DNA from: Terriglobia bacterium
Lineage (GTDB): Bacteria; Acidobacteriota; Terriglobia; Bryobacterales; Bryobacteraceae
Assembly (NCBI GenBank): GCA_020073145.1
Contig: JAIQFS010000034.1
Coordinates: 1 to 61,594 of the forward strand
Direction: 5' to 3'
Length of the DNA stretch: 61,594 bases
How positions within the stretch are numbered: the first letter of the stretch is position 1; every line of letters begins with the position of its first letter. The translations under genes and the position numbers were made by a program. Positions 19,399-28,526 of the stretch are shown one piece after another. The notes under the pieces are model-generated. The model saw nothing but the letters and a program-made list of their open reading frames with translations, made no database searches and had not been told where the DNA came from.

Positions 19399-20981
19399 TG
19401 CTGTGTCTCCTGGGCGCGTTCGCCCACGTGCGCCAGGGGTTTGGGCGCCGGTTTGTCAAAATCTTCGGGAAAGTGGCGGATGGCGCTCAACACCGGAAAG
19501 GGCGTGAGCCCGCCAAGCGCGCACAGCGACCCGTCCACCATCAACTCGCAGAGTTCGTCGAGCAGTTGCAGGTTGGCCGGCCGGTTCTGGTGCGCAATGA
19601 TTTTATCGATCACTTCGACGCCGCGCGTGGAGCCGATGCGGCAGGGTGTGCACTTGCCACAGCTCTCGATCGCGCAGAATTCCATGGCGAAGCGGGCTTG
19701 CCGGGCCAGATCCACGGTATCGTCAAAGACCACGATGCCGCCGTGCCCGAGCAGTCCTTTTAGCGCGGCGAAAGCCTCGTAATCGAGCGGCGTGTCGAGC
19801 AGCGATTCGGGAAAATACGCGCCCAGAGGCCCGCCCACCTGAACGGCGCGGAACGGCCGGCCGGAAAACGTGCCGCCGCCGAAATCGTAAATTGCCTGCC
19901 GCAAGGTGAGGCCAAACGCCTTTTCCACCAAGCCGCCGTGCTTGAGATTGCCCGATAGCTGGATGGTGAGCGTGCCGCGGGACCGGCCCATTCCGAAATC
20001 GCGATAGAAGTCGCTGCCCTTGTCCAGAATGATGGGCACCGTGGCCAGCGAGATCACGTTATTGATCACGGTGGGCTTGCCAAACAGGCCTTCGATGGCG
20101 GGCAGGGGCGGCTTGGGCCGGATCTGGCCGCGCCGGCCTTCGAGACTCTCCAGCATGGAAGTCTCTTCGCCGCAAATGTAAGCCCCGGCGCCGAGCCGCG
20201 CTTCCAGGTCGAAGCGTTTGCCGCTGCCGGCCACGTTCGCGCCCAGGTAGCCGTTTTCATAGGCCAGGGCGATGGCGCGGCGGAACGTGCGAAACGCGTG
20301 CGGATACTCCGAGCGGATATACACATAGCCGCCGGTGGCGCCGACTGCCAACGCAGCGATGGTCATGCCCTCGATGAGCACGAACGGATCGCCTTCCAAA
20401 ATCATTCGGTCCGCGTAGGTGCCGCTGTCGCCTTCATCGGCGTTGCAGCAGACGTACTTCTGGTCGCCCGGTGTGTTCCACACTGTTTTCCATTTGATGC
20501 CCGTGGGAAAGCCCGCGCCGCCGCGCCCGCGCAGTCCGGATTTCGTGACTTCCTCGACGATGGCTTCTGGGGTGAGCGTGAGCGCGCGCTGCAAACCCTT
20601 GTAGCCACCGTGGCTGATGTAATCCGCGAGCGACAGTGGATCGGTAATCCCGCAACGGGCGAACGTCAACCGCTCCTGCTGCTTGAGATACGGAATCTCT
20701 TCGGTGGGGCCCAGGCAAAGGGGATGCGGCTTTGCCTCATAAAAACCCGCGTCGAACAAGCCGGGGACCGCGTCGGCCGAAACCGGGCCGTAGGCGATGC
20801 GCCCGCGCGGGGTCTCCACTTCCACCAGCGGCTCCAGCCAGAACAGGCCGCGCGAGCCGTTGCGGACCAGGGTCAGGTCCAGGCGCCGGGCCGCAATCTG
20901 TTCGGAAATCGCGCGGGCGACGGCGTCGGCGCCCACCGAGAGCGCGGCCGCATCGCACGGAACAAAGACCTTGACGCTCAC
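19389..20981 (-). CDS. fdsB: NAD-dependent formate dehydrogenase beta subunit
   Basis: Flavoprotein that passes electrons from FdsA to NAD. 530 residues from GTG 20981, which overlaps the fdsG stop as GTGA; a longer open frame to 21215 lies within fdsG and is not coding. N-terminal thioredoxin-like segment (about 1-110), FMN/NADH domain with GRGGAGFPTGIKW and GAGAYICGEETSMLESLEG, SLBB domain, and C-terminal [4Fe-4S] motif ESCGKCTPCRIGS with the distal Cys in DGSLCALGG. Homologous to NuoF fused to a NuoE-like front end. Confidence 0.94.
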   Translation of the reverse strand: MSVKVFVPCDAAALSVGADAVARAISEQIAARRLDLTLVRNGSRGLFWLEPLVEVETPRGRIAYGPVSADAVPGLFDAGFYEAKPHPLCLGPTEEIPYLKQQERLTFARCGITDPLSLADYISHGGYKGLQRALTLTPEAIVEEVTKSGLRGRGGAGFPTGIKWKTVWNTPGDQKYVCCNADEGDSGTYADRMILEGDPFVLIEGMTIAALAVGATGGYVYIRSEYPHAFRTFRRAIALAYENGYLGANVAGSGKRFDLEARLGAGAYICGEETSMLESLEGRRGQIRPKPPLPAIEGLFGKPTVINNVISLATVPIILDKGSDFYRDFGMGRSRGTLTIQLSGNLKHGGLVEKAFGLTLRQAIYDFGGGTFSGRPFRAVQVGGPLGAYFPESLLDTPLDYEAFAALKGLLGHGGIVVFDDTVDLARQARFAMEFCAIESCGKCTPCRIGSTRGVEVIDKIIAHQNRPANLQLLDELCELMVDGSLCALGGLTPFPVLSAIRHFPEDFDKPAPKPLAHVGERAQETQQWR

Positions 20982-21457
20982 GCGCGCCTCCGCACACCGT
21001 CGATCAGGAAATCGGCGACTTGGTTCGACACGCGGCCGTAGGGCTTGCCGTCCAGCATCACCGAGGGCGACAGCGCGCAATTGCCGAGGCAGTAGACCGA
21101 TTCCACGGTGAGGCTGCGGTCGGCCGTGGTCTCTCCCAGTTTGACGCCCACGCGACTCTCGACATGCTCGACCAGCGACTCGCAGCCCATGGACTGACAG
21201 GCCTCGGCGCGGCAAATGTGCAGCACGTGCCGCCCGGGCGGGGTGTCGCGAAAGTCGTGATAGAAGCTGATGCAGCCGTGGACTTCGGCGTGGGACAGGT
21301 TCAGCGCGCTCGCGATGAGCGGGACCGCAGCCTTATCGATGTAGCCAAACTCTTCCTGCAATGCATGCAAAACCGGCAGGAGCGCGCCGGGAAGATGCTC
21401 CAGCTCCTGAATTCGGGCGAGGGCTCGATCCGTGTCCCAAGTTGACGTCTGACTCAT
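20978..21457 (-). CDS. fdsG: NAD-dependent formate dehydrogenase gamma subunit
   Basis: NuoE-like [2Fe-2S] thioredoxin-fold subunit, 159 residues. Cluster cysteines are in CRAEACQSMGC and YCLGNCALSPS. First gene of the leftward unit fdsG-fdsB-fdsA-fdsD, all overlapping or within four bases. No fdhD/fdsC sulfurtransferase or molybdopterin genes are in the window, so maturation must be encoded elsewhere. Confidence 0.94.
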   Translation of the reverse strand: MSQTSTWDTDRALARIQELEHLPGALLPVLHALQEEFGYIDKAAVPLIASALNLSHAEVHGCISFYHDFRDTPPGRHVLHICRAEACQSMGCESLVEHVESRVGVKLGETTADRSLTVESVYCLGNCALSPSVMLDGKPYGRVSNQVADFLIDGVRRRA

Positions 21458-21776
21458 GTGAGGCTATCCTGCGGTGCTACCCAGATGGAGACTTGCCCCG
21501 GCGCGCCTCGGAAAATGCCGGTCAATCCGGCCGGAGGCAAGGCGGAATCCCTCTTCATTAGTTTACGCGATCCGGCTGGTTTCGGGGAAAGGGAGCCGTT
21601 CTGGTACTGCCGTATGGTACCGGGGCATCCAAATGCGCCGAATTCGGACCTGTGCCGCACTCAATCGGCGATCGCTGTTCACTTCAGTAGGCACTCGGAG
21701 GACTACCCAATTTCAGTAGTCAACCCAGGCGGAAAACCGCTTCCCGAGGCTCCCGCTGGTTGAGAATGAAGAGGAG
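21458..21776. other. Divergent intergenic region
   Basis: 319 bases between fdsG and the rightward secretin-like gene. An open frame covers it but has no family resemblance. The only regularity is the word TTCAGTAG twice (about 21681 and 21713). GAAGAGGAG before ATG 21777 is a good ribosome site. Promoters for both directions must lie here but no convincing sigma70 boxes were found. Confidence 0.5.
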
Positions 21777-22568
21777 ATGAAGCGGTGCCTCGTTCTAGCG
21801 GTGGGGTTGGCATTGTCGCTCGCCGCGCAGCAGCCGAATCCACCAAAACCGGTTCCAGCGGCGGCCGCCGCACCTGCCCCGGCGCCCAGTGCCGCGCCGC
21901 AGCGCCCTTCCGGCTCGCAGCGCGTGTTCGTGCTGAAATACGCCGATCCGGCGGCGATGGCGGATGTGCTCCGCGTGTTCGGCGTGACCGTGGTGGCCAA
22001 CAGCGAAGTGCACGCCGTCGCAGTGGCCAGTACGTTTCCGGAGGTGATTGCGTCGGTCGATGACGCGATCAACCGGCTGGACGTGCCGGCGTCCGCGCCG
22101 CAGAACATCGAGCTGACGGCGTATTATGTGATCGGCGGCGGCACCGCCAGCCCTCTCGGCACCGCCATGCCGAAGGACCTGGAGAGCATCTCCACCGAAT
22201 TGACGGCTACGTCCGCGTTCAAGAACTACCGGTTACTGGATGCGCTGAGCGTGCGCGTGCGCGCGGGGCAGGGCGCGGAAACCGCCGGCACCGCCGGAAC
22301 GGTGGCGGCCGGATCGCCGGTGATCGCCACCAGCTTCCGCGTCGGCGCCGCCACCGTGAGCTCCGACGGCACGGCCGTGCGCATCAACCGTCTGTATGCG
22401 GGCGTGAAACTGCCGGTGGCGGCGGGAGGCGGGCAGTTCAGCATTTCCGACATCAACTTTGACGCCGATATGGACGTCAAGCCGGGCCAGCGCCTGGTGG
22501 TGGGGCGGACCGGCATGAACCGCGACCAGTCGCTGTTTCTGGTGCTGGCCGCGCGCATCGCCAAATAG
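21777..22568 (+). CDS. Exported secretin N-domain-like protein (paralogue 1)
   Basis: 263 residues: signal peptide (1-17), Ala/Pro linker (about 19-46), then a region starting VFVLKYADPAAMADVLRVFG that resembles the ring-building N domains of secretins (residues about 48-110) and a beta-rich C-terminal half. The secretin pore domain is missing. The protein at 25459 shares the whole plan: LKYADP, IELTAY.VI, FK.Y.LLD.L, GAET.G, RL.AGV, LVVGR. Expected in the periplasm or attached to an outer-membrane complex. Position next to fds genes looks incidental; the functional context is the 21777-26184 cluster. Confidence 0.75.
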   Translation: MKRCLVLAVGLALSLAAQQPNPPKPVPAAAAAPAPAPSAAPQRPSGSQRVFVLKYADPAAMADVLRVFGVTVVANSEVHAVAVASTFPEVIASVDDAINRLDVPASAPQNIELTAYYVIGGGTASPLGTAMPKDLESISTELTATSAFKNYRLLDALSVRVRAGQGAETAGTAGTVAAGSPVIATSFRVGAATVSSDGTAVRINRLYAGVKLPVAAGGGQFSISDINFDADMDVKPGQRLVVGRTGMNRDQSLFLVLAARIAK

Positions 22569-22631
22569 CGCGTAAAAAAGCGCGCACGCCTCGCCCGATC
22601 CGGGCACCCTGAAGTATTCTCGTACCAGAAG

Positions 22632-24245
22632 ATGGAAAAGCCGTCGCGGCCCGCTCGCCTTCGGAATCCACGGGGCCCGCTGTGCGTGGCGCTCGCCGTT
22701 TCCCTGCTGCTCGCCGGCTCCGCGCTGCCGCAACGCGCAGCGGAGCCGATCCTTTCCTACATCCAGCGCACCTGGAGCGTGCTCATCCGCACTCATCGCA
22801 CGCTGGCCGCCGCCGCCCCGGATCCCAAGTTTCCGAGCGGCCCCGGCAGTCGCTGGTTGGTCTACGTTTCACGAACCGAGGACTTGGCGCGCGTCCGGCG
22901 TCAGTTAAGCGGCCAGATGCCCACGGCGGATTTCGCCCGCATCGAACTACGCCGCCTTCCTGCAGATTCCGCGCGGCTCTCCGGGCAGGGGCTGCTGTAT
23001 TTGCCGTTTCCTTACGTGGTCCCCGGCGGCCGCTTCAACGAAATGTACGGCTGGGACAGTTATTTCATCCAGCTCGGGTTGCTCCGCGGCCGAGACCTCG
23101 CGCTGGCCCGTAACCTGGCGGATAACTTCCTCTACGAGATCCGCGAGTACGGCAAGATTCTGAACGCGAATCGCACGTACTACCTGACACGGTCTCAACC
23201 GCCGTTCCTGACTGAGATGCTGCTCGGCGTGTATCGCCAAACCCACGACCGCCGCTGGCTCGAGAACGCTCTGCCCGCCATCGAAAGCTACTACCGGTTT
23301 TGGACCTCACAGCCGCACCTAACGCCGTCCACCGGCCTCTCGCGTTACTACGCCTTCGGAGACGGCCCCGCTCCCGAAGTCCTTTCCGCGGAAAAGGACG
23401 GGCAAGAAAAGACTCATTACGACCGCGTCAGGGAGTATTTCCGTACGCACCGCGTCACCGACTACGACGTGTCCCAGTATTACGACCCGCGCCGCGATGC
23501 GCTCACGCCTTTGTTTTACAAGGGCGACCGCTCCATGCGCGAATCGGGTTTCGATCCCTCCGGCCGTTTCGGCCCGTTCAGTATTGACATCATTCACTAC
23601 AATCCCGTGTGCCTGAATTCGCTGCTTTACATGATGGAGTCGCAGACCGCCGAGATCCTTCGCATCCTCGACCGCGCCACGGAAGCCGCCCGCTGGGACC
23701 GGCGCGCGCACGACCGTGCCGCGCGCATCAACCGCCTGATGTGGGACGAGCGGGCAGGCCTCTACGATGATTACGATTTCGTGCACGGGCGTACCCGCCG
23801 CTACCCGTTTCTGAGCACGTTCTATCCGCTGTGGGCCGGAGTGGCCAGTCCGGCTCAGGCTGCCGCCGTGGTGCGCAATCTCCCTCTCTTCGAGCGGCCA
23901 GGAGGATTGCAGACCAGCACGAACATCAGCGGAGATCAGTGGGATGCGCCATTCGCCTGGGCTCCGCTGCAATGGGTCGCGGTCCAGGGATTGCGGCGTT
24001 ACGGTTACGACGCCGTCGCGGACCGGATCTCGCGCGAGTTTCTCTCCCTGGTGGCAGGGCAATACCGCGAGCATGGCGTGATCGTGGAGAAGTATGATGC
24101 CGTCCGGCGAAGCCTGGACGTGAGCGCCAGCCTCCGGTTCGGCTACCAATCGAACGAGCCCGGATTCGGCTGGACCAACGGGGTATTCAGAGCGCTGCTC
24201 GACGAGCTGCCGGCCGCGAACCAGAGATCCTTGTCGGCGCCCTAG
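22632..24245 (+). CDS. treA: Periplasmic trehalase, glycoside hydrolase family 37
   Basis: Hydrolyses trehalose to two glucose. 537 residues with an N-terminal signal/anchor (about 16-34). GH37 signature 1 is PGGRFNEMYGWDSY (131-144); signature 2 is QWDAPFAWAP (436-445; classic form QWDYPNAWAP). The catalytic acid region is RESGFDPSGRFG (expected acid Asp308, where other trehalases have SGWDFSSRW), and the base is probably Glu486 in VEKYD. GFGWTNGV (511-518) is conserved. The W-to-F change beside the catalytic Asp is a family variation and does not remove the acid. Export suggests use of external trehalose or osmolyte recycling. Confidence 0.92.
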   Translation: MEKPSRPARLRNPRGPLCVALAVSLLLAGSALPQRAAEPILSYIQRTWSVLIRTHRTLAAAAPDPKFPSGPGSRWLVYVSRTEDLARVRRQLSGQMPTADFARIELRRLPADSARLSGQGLLYLPFPYVVPGGRFNEMYGWDSYFIQLGLLRGRDLALARNLADNFLYEIREYGKILNANRTYYLTRSQPPFLTEMLLGVYRQTHDRRWLENALPAIESYYRFWTSQPHLTPSTGLSRYYAFGDGPAPEVLSAEKDGQEKTHYDRVREYFRTHRVTDYDVSQYYDPRRDALTPLFYKGDRSMRESGFDPSGRFGPFSIDIIHYNPVCLNSLLYMMESQTAEILRILDRATEAARWDRRAHDRAARINRLMWDERAGLYDDYDFVHGRTRRYPFLSTFYPLWAGVASPAQAAAVVRNLPLFERPGGLQTSTNISGDQWDAPFAWAPLQWVAVQGLRRYGYDAVADRISREFLSLVAGQYREHGVIVEKYDAVRRSLDVSASLRFGYQSNEPGFGWTNGVFRALLDELPAANQRSLSAP

Positions 24246-24337
24246 CGCGGAACCGGTTCCCGGCCTGCCCGCTCCAGGTTTTCCGTGAAAATCGCGTACA
24301 CGTCCCCCGGCATCGCACCGTATTCTCTTACGAAAGG

Positions 24338-24928
24338 ATGCAACCGCTGGCTCTCTCGCTGACGGCGACCGGGATGGAGGATGCCCAGGACCGCGCCCGG
24401 ACCGTAGAGGCAGCCCAGCAAGGGGACCGGGCGGCGTTCGAGCGGCTGCTGCGGCAACATGAGCGGCTGGTCCTGGCGACCGCGGTGCGTTTGTTGGGCA
24501 ACCTGGAAGACGGGCAGGATGCCGCCCAGGAAGTCTTCTTGCGGCTGTACCGGAACCTGGCCAAGGTGGAAGCGGCGGGGAACCTGGCGGGCTGGCTGTA
24601 CCGGGTGACGGCGAACGTCTGCCACGATCACCGGCGCAAGCGGCCCCGGACCGCCGACATGGAAGAGGCCGGTCAGGTCGCGGCCGGAAGCGCCGATCCA
24701 CAGCAGGAGGCGGCCGAAGCCGAACGCCGGCGGGTGCTGGAACTGAGCCTGCGGATGCTGCCGGAGAAAGAGCGCGCGGCCCTGGTGCTGCGGGATCTGG
24801 AAGGGCTGTCGACCGCCGAGGTGGCCCAGGCGCTGGGATCGAGCGAAGCGACTGTGCGATCCCAGATCAGCAAGGCGCGCGTGAAGGTGAAGAATTTCGT
24901 CGAGCAGTATTTTCGGAGGCGTTCATGA
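24338..24928 (+). CDS. ECF-type RNA polymerase sigma factor
   Basis: 196 residues. Region 2 about 25-95 (LLRQHERLVLATAVRLLGN, DAAQEVFLRLYRNL, GWLYRVTANVCHDHRR), acidic linker, region 4 about 130-190 (LPEKERAALVLRDLEGLSTAEVAQALGSSEATVRSQISKARVKVK). AAAGG-type ribosome site upstream. It overlaps the anti-sigma gene by four bases (ATGA). TATTCTC followed by TAC sits directly before this gene and also before the trehalase at 22632 (GTATTCTCTTAC and GTATTCTCGTAC), hinting at shared control. Confidence 0.93.
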   Translation: MQPLALSLTATGMEDAQDRARTVEAAQQGDRAAFERLLRQHERLVLATAVRLLGNLEDGQDAAQEVFLRLYRNLAKVEAAGNLAGWLYRVTANVCHDHRRKRPRTADMEEAGQVAAGSADPQQEAAEAERRRVLELSLRMLPEKERAALVLRDLEGLSTAEVAQALGSSEATVRSQISKARVKVKNFVEQYFRRRS

Positions 24929-25446
24929 ATTGCTCCGAGTGGGAAGAACGAATTGCGCTCTATGCCGAGGGCGATCTGCCTCCGCAAGAAGCGGCGGAGG
25001 CCGGACGGCACCTGGCCGAGTGCGGGGAATGCCGCGAGTTTGCGGAAGGCCTGCAGCAGAGCCTGGCCGTGCTTCGGGCTGCGCATGCCGAGCCTCTTGC
25101 GCTGGCCCACCTGGCGGTGGTGCGGGCGCGCGTGCTGGAGCGGGTGGAACCGAAGCGGCGGCCCTCGTGGCGATGGGCCGTGATGGCGGGCTTAGCTGCT
25201 GCGGCGCTGGTGCCGGGATTGTTCCTGTTCCCGCGCCAGCAACCGGTGCCGTCGCCGCGCATCGCGGTCGCACATCCTCCCGCGCCGGCGGTATGGGCGA
25301 CAGCTCACCCGGCGCCCCCGGCGCTTGCGCCGAAGCGGCTGCGGGTACGGCGGGGGCGTCGGACGCCGCCACGCCCGGCCGAGCCGCTCATGGTCAAGCT
25401 GGTTAGCGATGACCCCACTGTGGTGATCTACTGGATTGCGAACTAG
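24925..25446 (+). CDS. Zinc-finger anti-sigma factor
   Basis: 173 residues. N-terminal zf-HC2 (ZAS-like) domain with Cys3 and the HLAECGECREF motif (H-x3-C-x2-C at about 32-39), one membrane helix (about 87-107), then a Pro/Ala/Arg-rich periplasmic tail. Membrane-bound partner that holds the ECF factor encoded immediately upstream (ATGA overlap). Twelve bases before the second secretin-like gene, so the three form one transcription unit. Confidence 0.9.
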   Translation: MNCSEWEERIALYAEGDLPPQEAAEAGRHLAECGECREFAEGLQQSLAVLRAAHAEPLALAHLAVVRARVLERVEPKRRPSWRWAVMAGLAAAALVPGLFLFPRQQPVPSPRIAVAHPPAPAVWATAHPAPPALAPKRLRVRRGRRTPPRPAEPLMVKLVSDDPTVVIYWIAN

Positions 25447-25458
25447 AGGAGAAGTGAA

Positions 25459-26184
25459 ATGAAACGATGGTTCTTCGCTGTGATGTTGCTCGCACTGCCC
25501 TGCTGGGCTCAGTTCGGAGATGGGGTGCAGAAGCTGATCACCCTGAAGTACGCCGATCCACAGGCCGTAGTCAGGCTGCTGCAGGTGTTTGGCTTGCAAA
25601 TGCAAGTGGATAACCGGATGAAGGTGATCGCTCTCAGCGGTAACAAGGACCGCGTGAGCATGGCCGAAGAAGCCATCAAGCAGCTCGACATCCCTTCGGC
25701 CGCGCAGAAGGACATTGAATTGACCGCCTATTTCGTGATCGCGAGCGATTCTCCCACCGTGACCAACCAGCCGCCCAACCTCAGTGGCAACCCCATCCCG
25801 CAAGATCTCCAGAGCGTTGTGGCAACGCTCAAGAACACGTTTCCGTTCAAGACGTACCTTCTGCTGGATGTCCTGGCCCTGCGCACGCGGTCGGGCATGG
25901 GAGCCGAAACCAGCGGGCAACTGGCCGGCAATCGACTCAGTGTCTTCAAGGTCGGCTCGGCCAGCATTGATTCGGATGGCTCCATGATTCGGCTCGATAG
26001 ACTGCACGCCGGGGTACGTATTCCGAACCGCGACAAGGATGGAAAACTCGATTACGTGGATACCGGTCTGACTACAGACGTGGTGGATGTCAAGGAAGGC
26101 CAGAAACTAGTGGTGGGCCGCAGCAGCCTGGATGGACCGGACAAAGCCCTGTTCCTGATCCTGATCGCGCACGTCGTGAACTGA
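25459..26184 (+). CDS. Exported secretin N-domain-like protein (paralogue 2)
   Basis: 241 residues, signal peptide 1-17 (cleavage after CWA). Same architecture as 21777-22568 but without the Pro/Ala linker. LITLKYADPQAVVRLLQVFGLQ and a short NolW-like repeat end in AIKQLDIPSAAQKDIELTAYFVI. As no pore domain is present it cannot form a secretin by itself. Cotranscription with the sigma/anti-sigma pair (AGGAG before ATG) suggests it is a target or modulator of that circuit. Reaction or partner unknown. Confidence 0.75.
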   Translation: MKRWFFAVMLLALPCWAQFGDGVQKLITLKYADPQAVVRLLQVFGLQMQVDNRMKVIALSGNKDRVSMAEEAIKQLDIPSAAQKDIELTAYFVIASDSPTVTNQPPNLSGNPIPQDLQSVVATLKNTFPFKTYLLLDVLALRTRSGMGAETSGQLAGNRLSVFKVGSASIDSDGSMIRLDRLHAGVRIPNRDKDGKLDYVDTGLTTDVVDVKEGQKLVVGRSSLDGPDKALFLILIAHVVN

Positions 26185-26204
26185 CGGCCTCCGGGCGCGG
26201 CGCT

Positions 26205-26945
26205 CTACTTGACCTGCTCGTCTTTTTCCACTTTGCCGTCGCGGACGTGGATGATGCGGTGGGCGTGCATGGCGATGTCGTGCTCGTGGGTCACCAGCAC
26301 GATCGTGTTGCCCTGCGTGTACAGCCGCTCGAACAGGCCCATGATTTCGTTGCCGGTGGCGGTGTCCAGGTTGCCGGTGGGCTCGTCGGCCAGCAGGATC
26401 GAGGGGTTGTTCACCAGGGCGCGGGCGATGGCCACGCGCTGGCGCTGTCCGCCCGATAGCTCGTTGGGCTTGTGGTGCATGCGCTGGGCCAGATCCACCT
26501 GCTGCATGGCGGTCTTGGCGCGCTCGATGCGCTCGGCGGCGGCCATTCCGGAATAGATCAGCGGCAGTTCGACGTTGTGCAGCGACGAAGCGCGCGGCAG
26601 CAGATTGAAGGTCTGGAAGACGAATCCGATTTCCTTGTTGCGGATGCGCGCCAGCTCGTCATCGCTCATCTCGCTGACCAGATTGCCGTTAATGTAATAC
26701 TGGCCGCTGGTGGGCGTATCCAGGCAACCGATCAGGTTCATGAGGGTGGACTTGCCGGAGCCGGAAGGGCCCATGATGGCAACGTACTCGCCCCGCTTGA
26801 TCTCGATGTCGACGCCCGAGACGGCGTTGATCTCCTGGTCGCCCATGATATAGGTCTTCCAGAGGTTATAGGTGCGGATGACGATGCCCTGCCGCTTGAG
26901 CTGCTCGCCACGCTCCAGGAGTTCTTTCTCTGCTACTGCTGCCAT
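26205..26945 (-). CDS. MacB/LolD-type ABC transporter ATPase
   Basis: 246 residues. Walker [10 protein letters not shown] (59-67), Q-loop FQTFNLL, signature [15 protein letters not shown], Walker [14 protein letters not shown]-loop VTHEHD. The 25-residue N-terminal extension before the nucleotide fold is common in Acidobacterial members. It lies 18 bases after a MacA-like adaptor, so the two form an efflux or lipoprotein-export module. No permease gene accompanies them in this window. Confidence 0.9.
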   Translation of the reverse strand: MAAVAEKELLERGEQLKRQGIVIRTYNLWKTYIMGDQEINAVSGVDIEIKRGEYVAIMGPSGSGKSTLMNLIGCLDTPTSGQYYINGNLVSEMSDDELARIRNKEIGFVFQTFNLLPRASSLHNVELPLIYSGMAAAERIERAKTAMQQVDLAQRMHHKPNELSGGQRQRVAIARALVNNPSILLADEPTGNLDTATGNEIMGLFERLYTQGNTIVLVTHEHDIAMHAHRIIHVRDGKVEKDEQVK

Positions 26946-26963
26946 GCGCTCGGTTCTCGTTTC

Positions 26964-28388
26964 TTAGGTCTTCGATTGCTGCTGTTCCGGATTCCGATTG
27001 TCGACTTTCACAGCGGCCGAGTTGCGCAGCGTACGGATGACCTGATAGGTTCCCGTCACAATCTGGTCGCCCTGCTTGAGGCCGTTGAGCACTTCAATAT
27101 CGGTGGTGCCCGTAATGCCCGTGTCCACTTTGTGAAACTCAGCCTTCCCGTTGCTGACCACGAATACACCCTGGATCTCTTCCTTCAGAGCCTTCTCCGT
27201 GGCCGGGTTCAGCGTGGACGCCTGGGCTGCCCCATTGTCTGGCTTTTTCTCCAGGTCGCCTTTTTGCCGAACCGTCAACGCTTGAATCGGTATGGTTAGG
27301 ACGTTGGCACGGGTGGCCGTGGTTATCTTGGCGGTGCAAGAAAGTCCGGGGCGGATCTCGTCCGGGGGGTTGTCCATGGCCACAACCACTTTAAAATCTT
27401 TAGCTTCCTGGCTGGAAACGGCGCTTTGGGAAGCGGCGACGCCGGTGGAGCGGAGGATGGCGGTGTTGCCGATTTCAATCACATGCCCTTTGAAGGTCCG
27501 GTTGGGGATGGCGTCCACGGTGATATCGGCCACCTGGTTCAGCCGGACGTTGACGATATCGGTTTCATCCACCTTGACCTCGGCGGTGATCAGCGACATG
27601 TCGGCAATGGTCATGATGGTACTGGCGGCCGAGTTCTGGACGCCCGGCACCACGGTTTCTCCGACCCGCACCGACAGGTTGGTGACGATGCCATCGAGCG
27701 GGGCATAGGCGTTGTATTTCTGCAGGATATCGTTGACGCGGGTGAGGCCGGCTTGAACTTGCGCGATCTTCTTCTGCGTCGATGCCAACTGGGCGGCGGT
27801 CTGCTCACGCTGCGCCCTCGCCTGCACCAGGCGGGCCTGGGACTGGCGGACCACGGCGAGCTGGCCGTCGTAGGTGGACTTCTTCAACTCGTAGTCCTGT
27901 CCAGCCAGGAGCTTGTCTTTATAGAGCGATGCCGCGCGATCGAAGTCCGCCTTCATACGGGCCAAATCGGCCTGGTTGTGGTCGATGTCCGCCTGCATGG
28001 TGCGAATGTTCTCGTCGGCGGCGTTGAGACCGGCCTCGGCGGCCGCGGAGTCCGCCTGGGCGGAGCTGAGGGTGGCCTGCTGGGCCTGCACGTCGGCCTC
28101 CGGCTGCACATTCTCAATGCGGGCCAGCATCTGGCCCTTCCTGACGCGATCGCCTTCTTTGACGGCCACTTCCGTCAACTGGCCCATGGCATTCGCGCCG
28201 ATGTTGATGTAATTCTTAGGCTTGATCTCGCCGGAGGCAGTCACCAGACTGGTCAGATCCTGGCGCCCTACGTTGGCGGTCTGGACCGTCACGACGTTCC
28301 GGTTGGCCAATACCGTGCTGGCGTAGATCCCGGCTCCAGCCAAGATCAGCGCGATCAATGTGATTAGGATTTTCCACTTGGGCTTCAC
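26964..28388 (-). CDS. HlyD/MacA-type periplasmic adaptor protein
   Basis: 474 residues. N-terminal membrane anchor (about 6-27), lipoyl-like half (VTASGEIKPKNYINIGANAMG), a long coiled-coil hairpin (about 90-215, rich in Gln/Ala/Asp), second lipoyl half with YAPLDGIVTNLSVRVGETV, and a beta-barrel. The C-terminal extension contains a Lys/Glu linker. It links an inner-membrane ABC transporter to an outer-membrane channel. Upstream gene of the ATPase. The start at ATG 28388 is followed by Lys-rich MKPKWKIL, typical for an anchor. Confidence 0.9.
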   Translation of the reverse strand: MKPKWKILITLIALILAGAGIYASTVLANRNVVTVQTANVGRQDLTSLVTASGEIKPKNYINIGANAMGQLTEVAVKEGDRVRKGQMLARIENVQPEADVQAQQATLSSAQADSAAAEAGLNAADENIRTMQADIDHNQADLARMKADFDRAASLYKDKLLAGQDYELKKSTYDGQLAVVRQSQARLVQARAQREQTAAQLASTQKKIAQVQAGLTRVNDILQKYNAYAPLDGIVTNLSVRVGETVVPGVQNSAASTIMTIADMSLITAEVKVDETDIVNVRLNQVADITVDAIPNRTFKGHVIEIGNTAILRSTGVAASQSAVSSQEAKDFKVVVAMDNPPDEIRPGLSCTAKITTATRANVLTIPIQALTVRQKGDLEKKPDNGAAQASTLNPATEKALKEEIQGVFVVSNGKAEFHKVDTGITGTTDIEVLNGLKQGDQIVTGTYQVIRTLRNSAAVKVDNRNPEQQQSKT

Positions 28389-28526
28389 GACGCAAAGTCT
28401 CCCTGTCCCTATTGGGTATTAGACGACGCAAGTGTGCCGGGAGTTCAATTTCTAGTTTACACCCAGGCAGGTCCTCAAGATTGCGGTACCAGGTACCCTT
28501 TATGGGACGCGGCGGGCCAGGAAAAA

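Noticed and set aside
21458-21763. 101-residue plus-strand frame between fdsG and the secretin-like gene
   Set aside because: No ribosome site, no family pattern, and composition like non-coding spacer.
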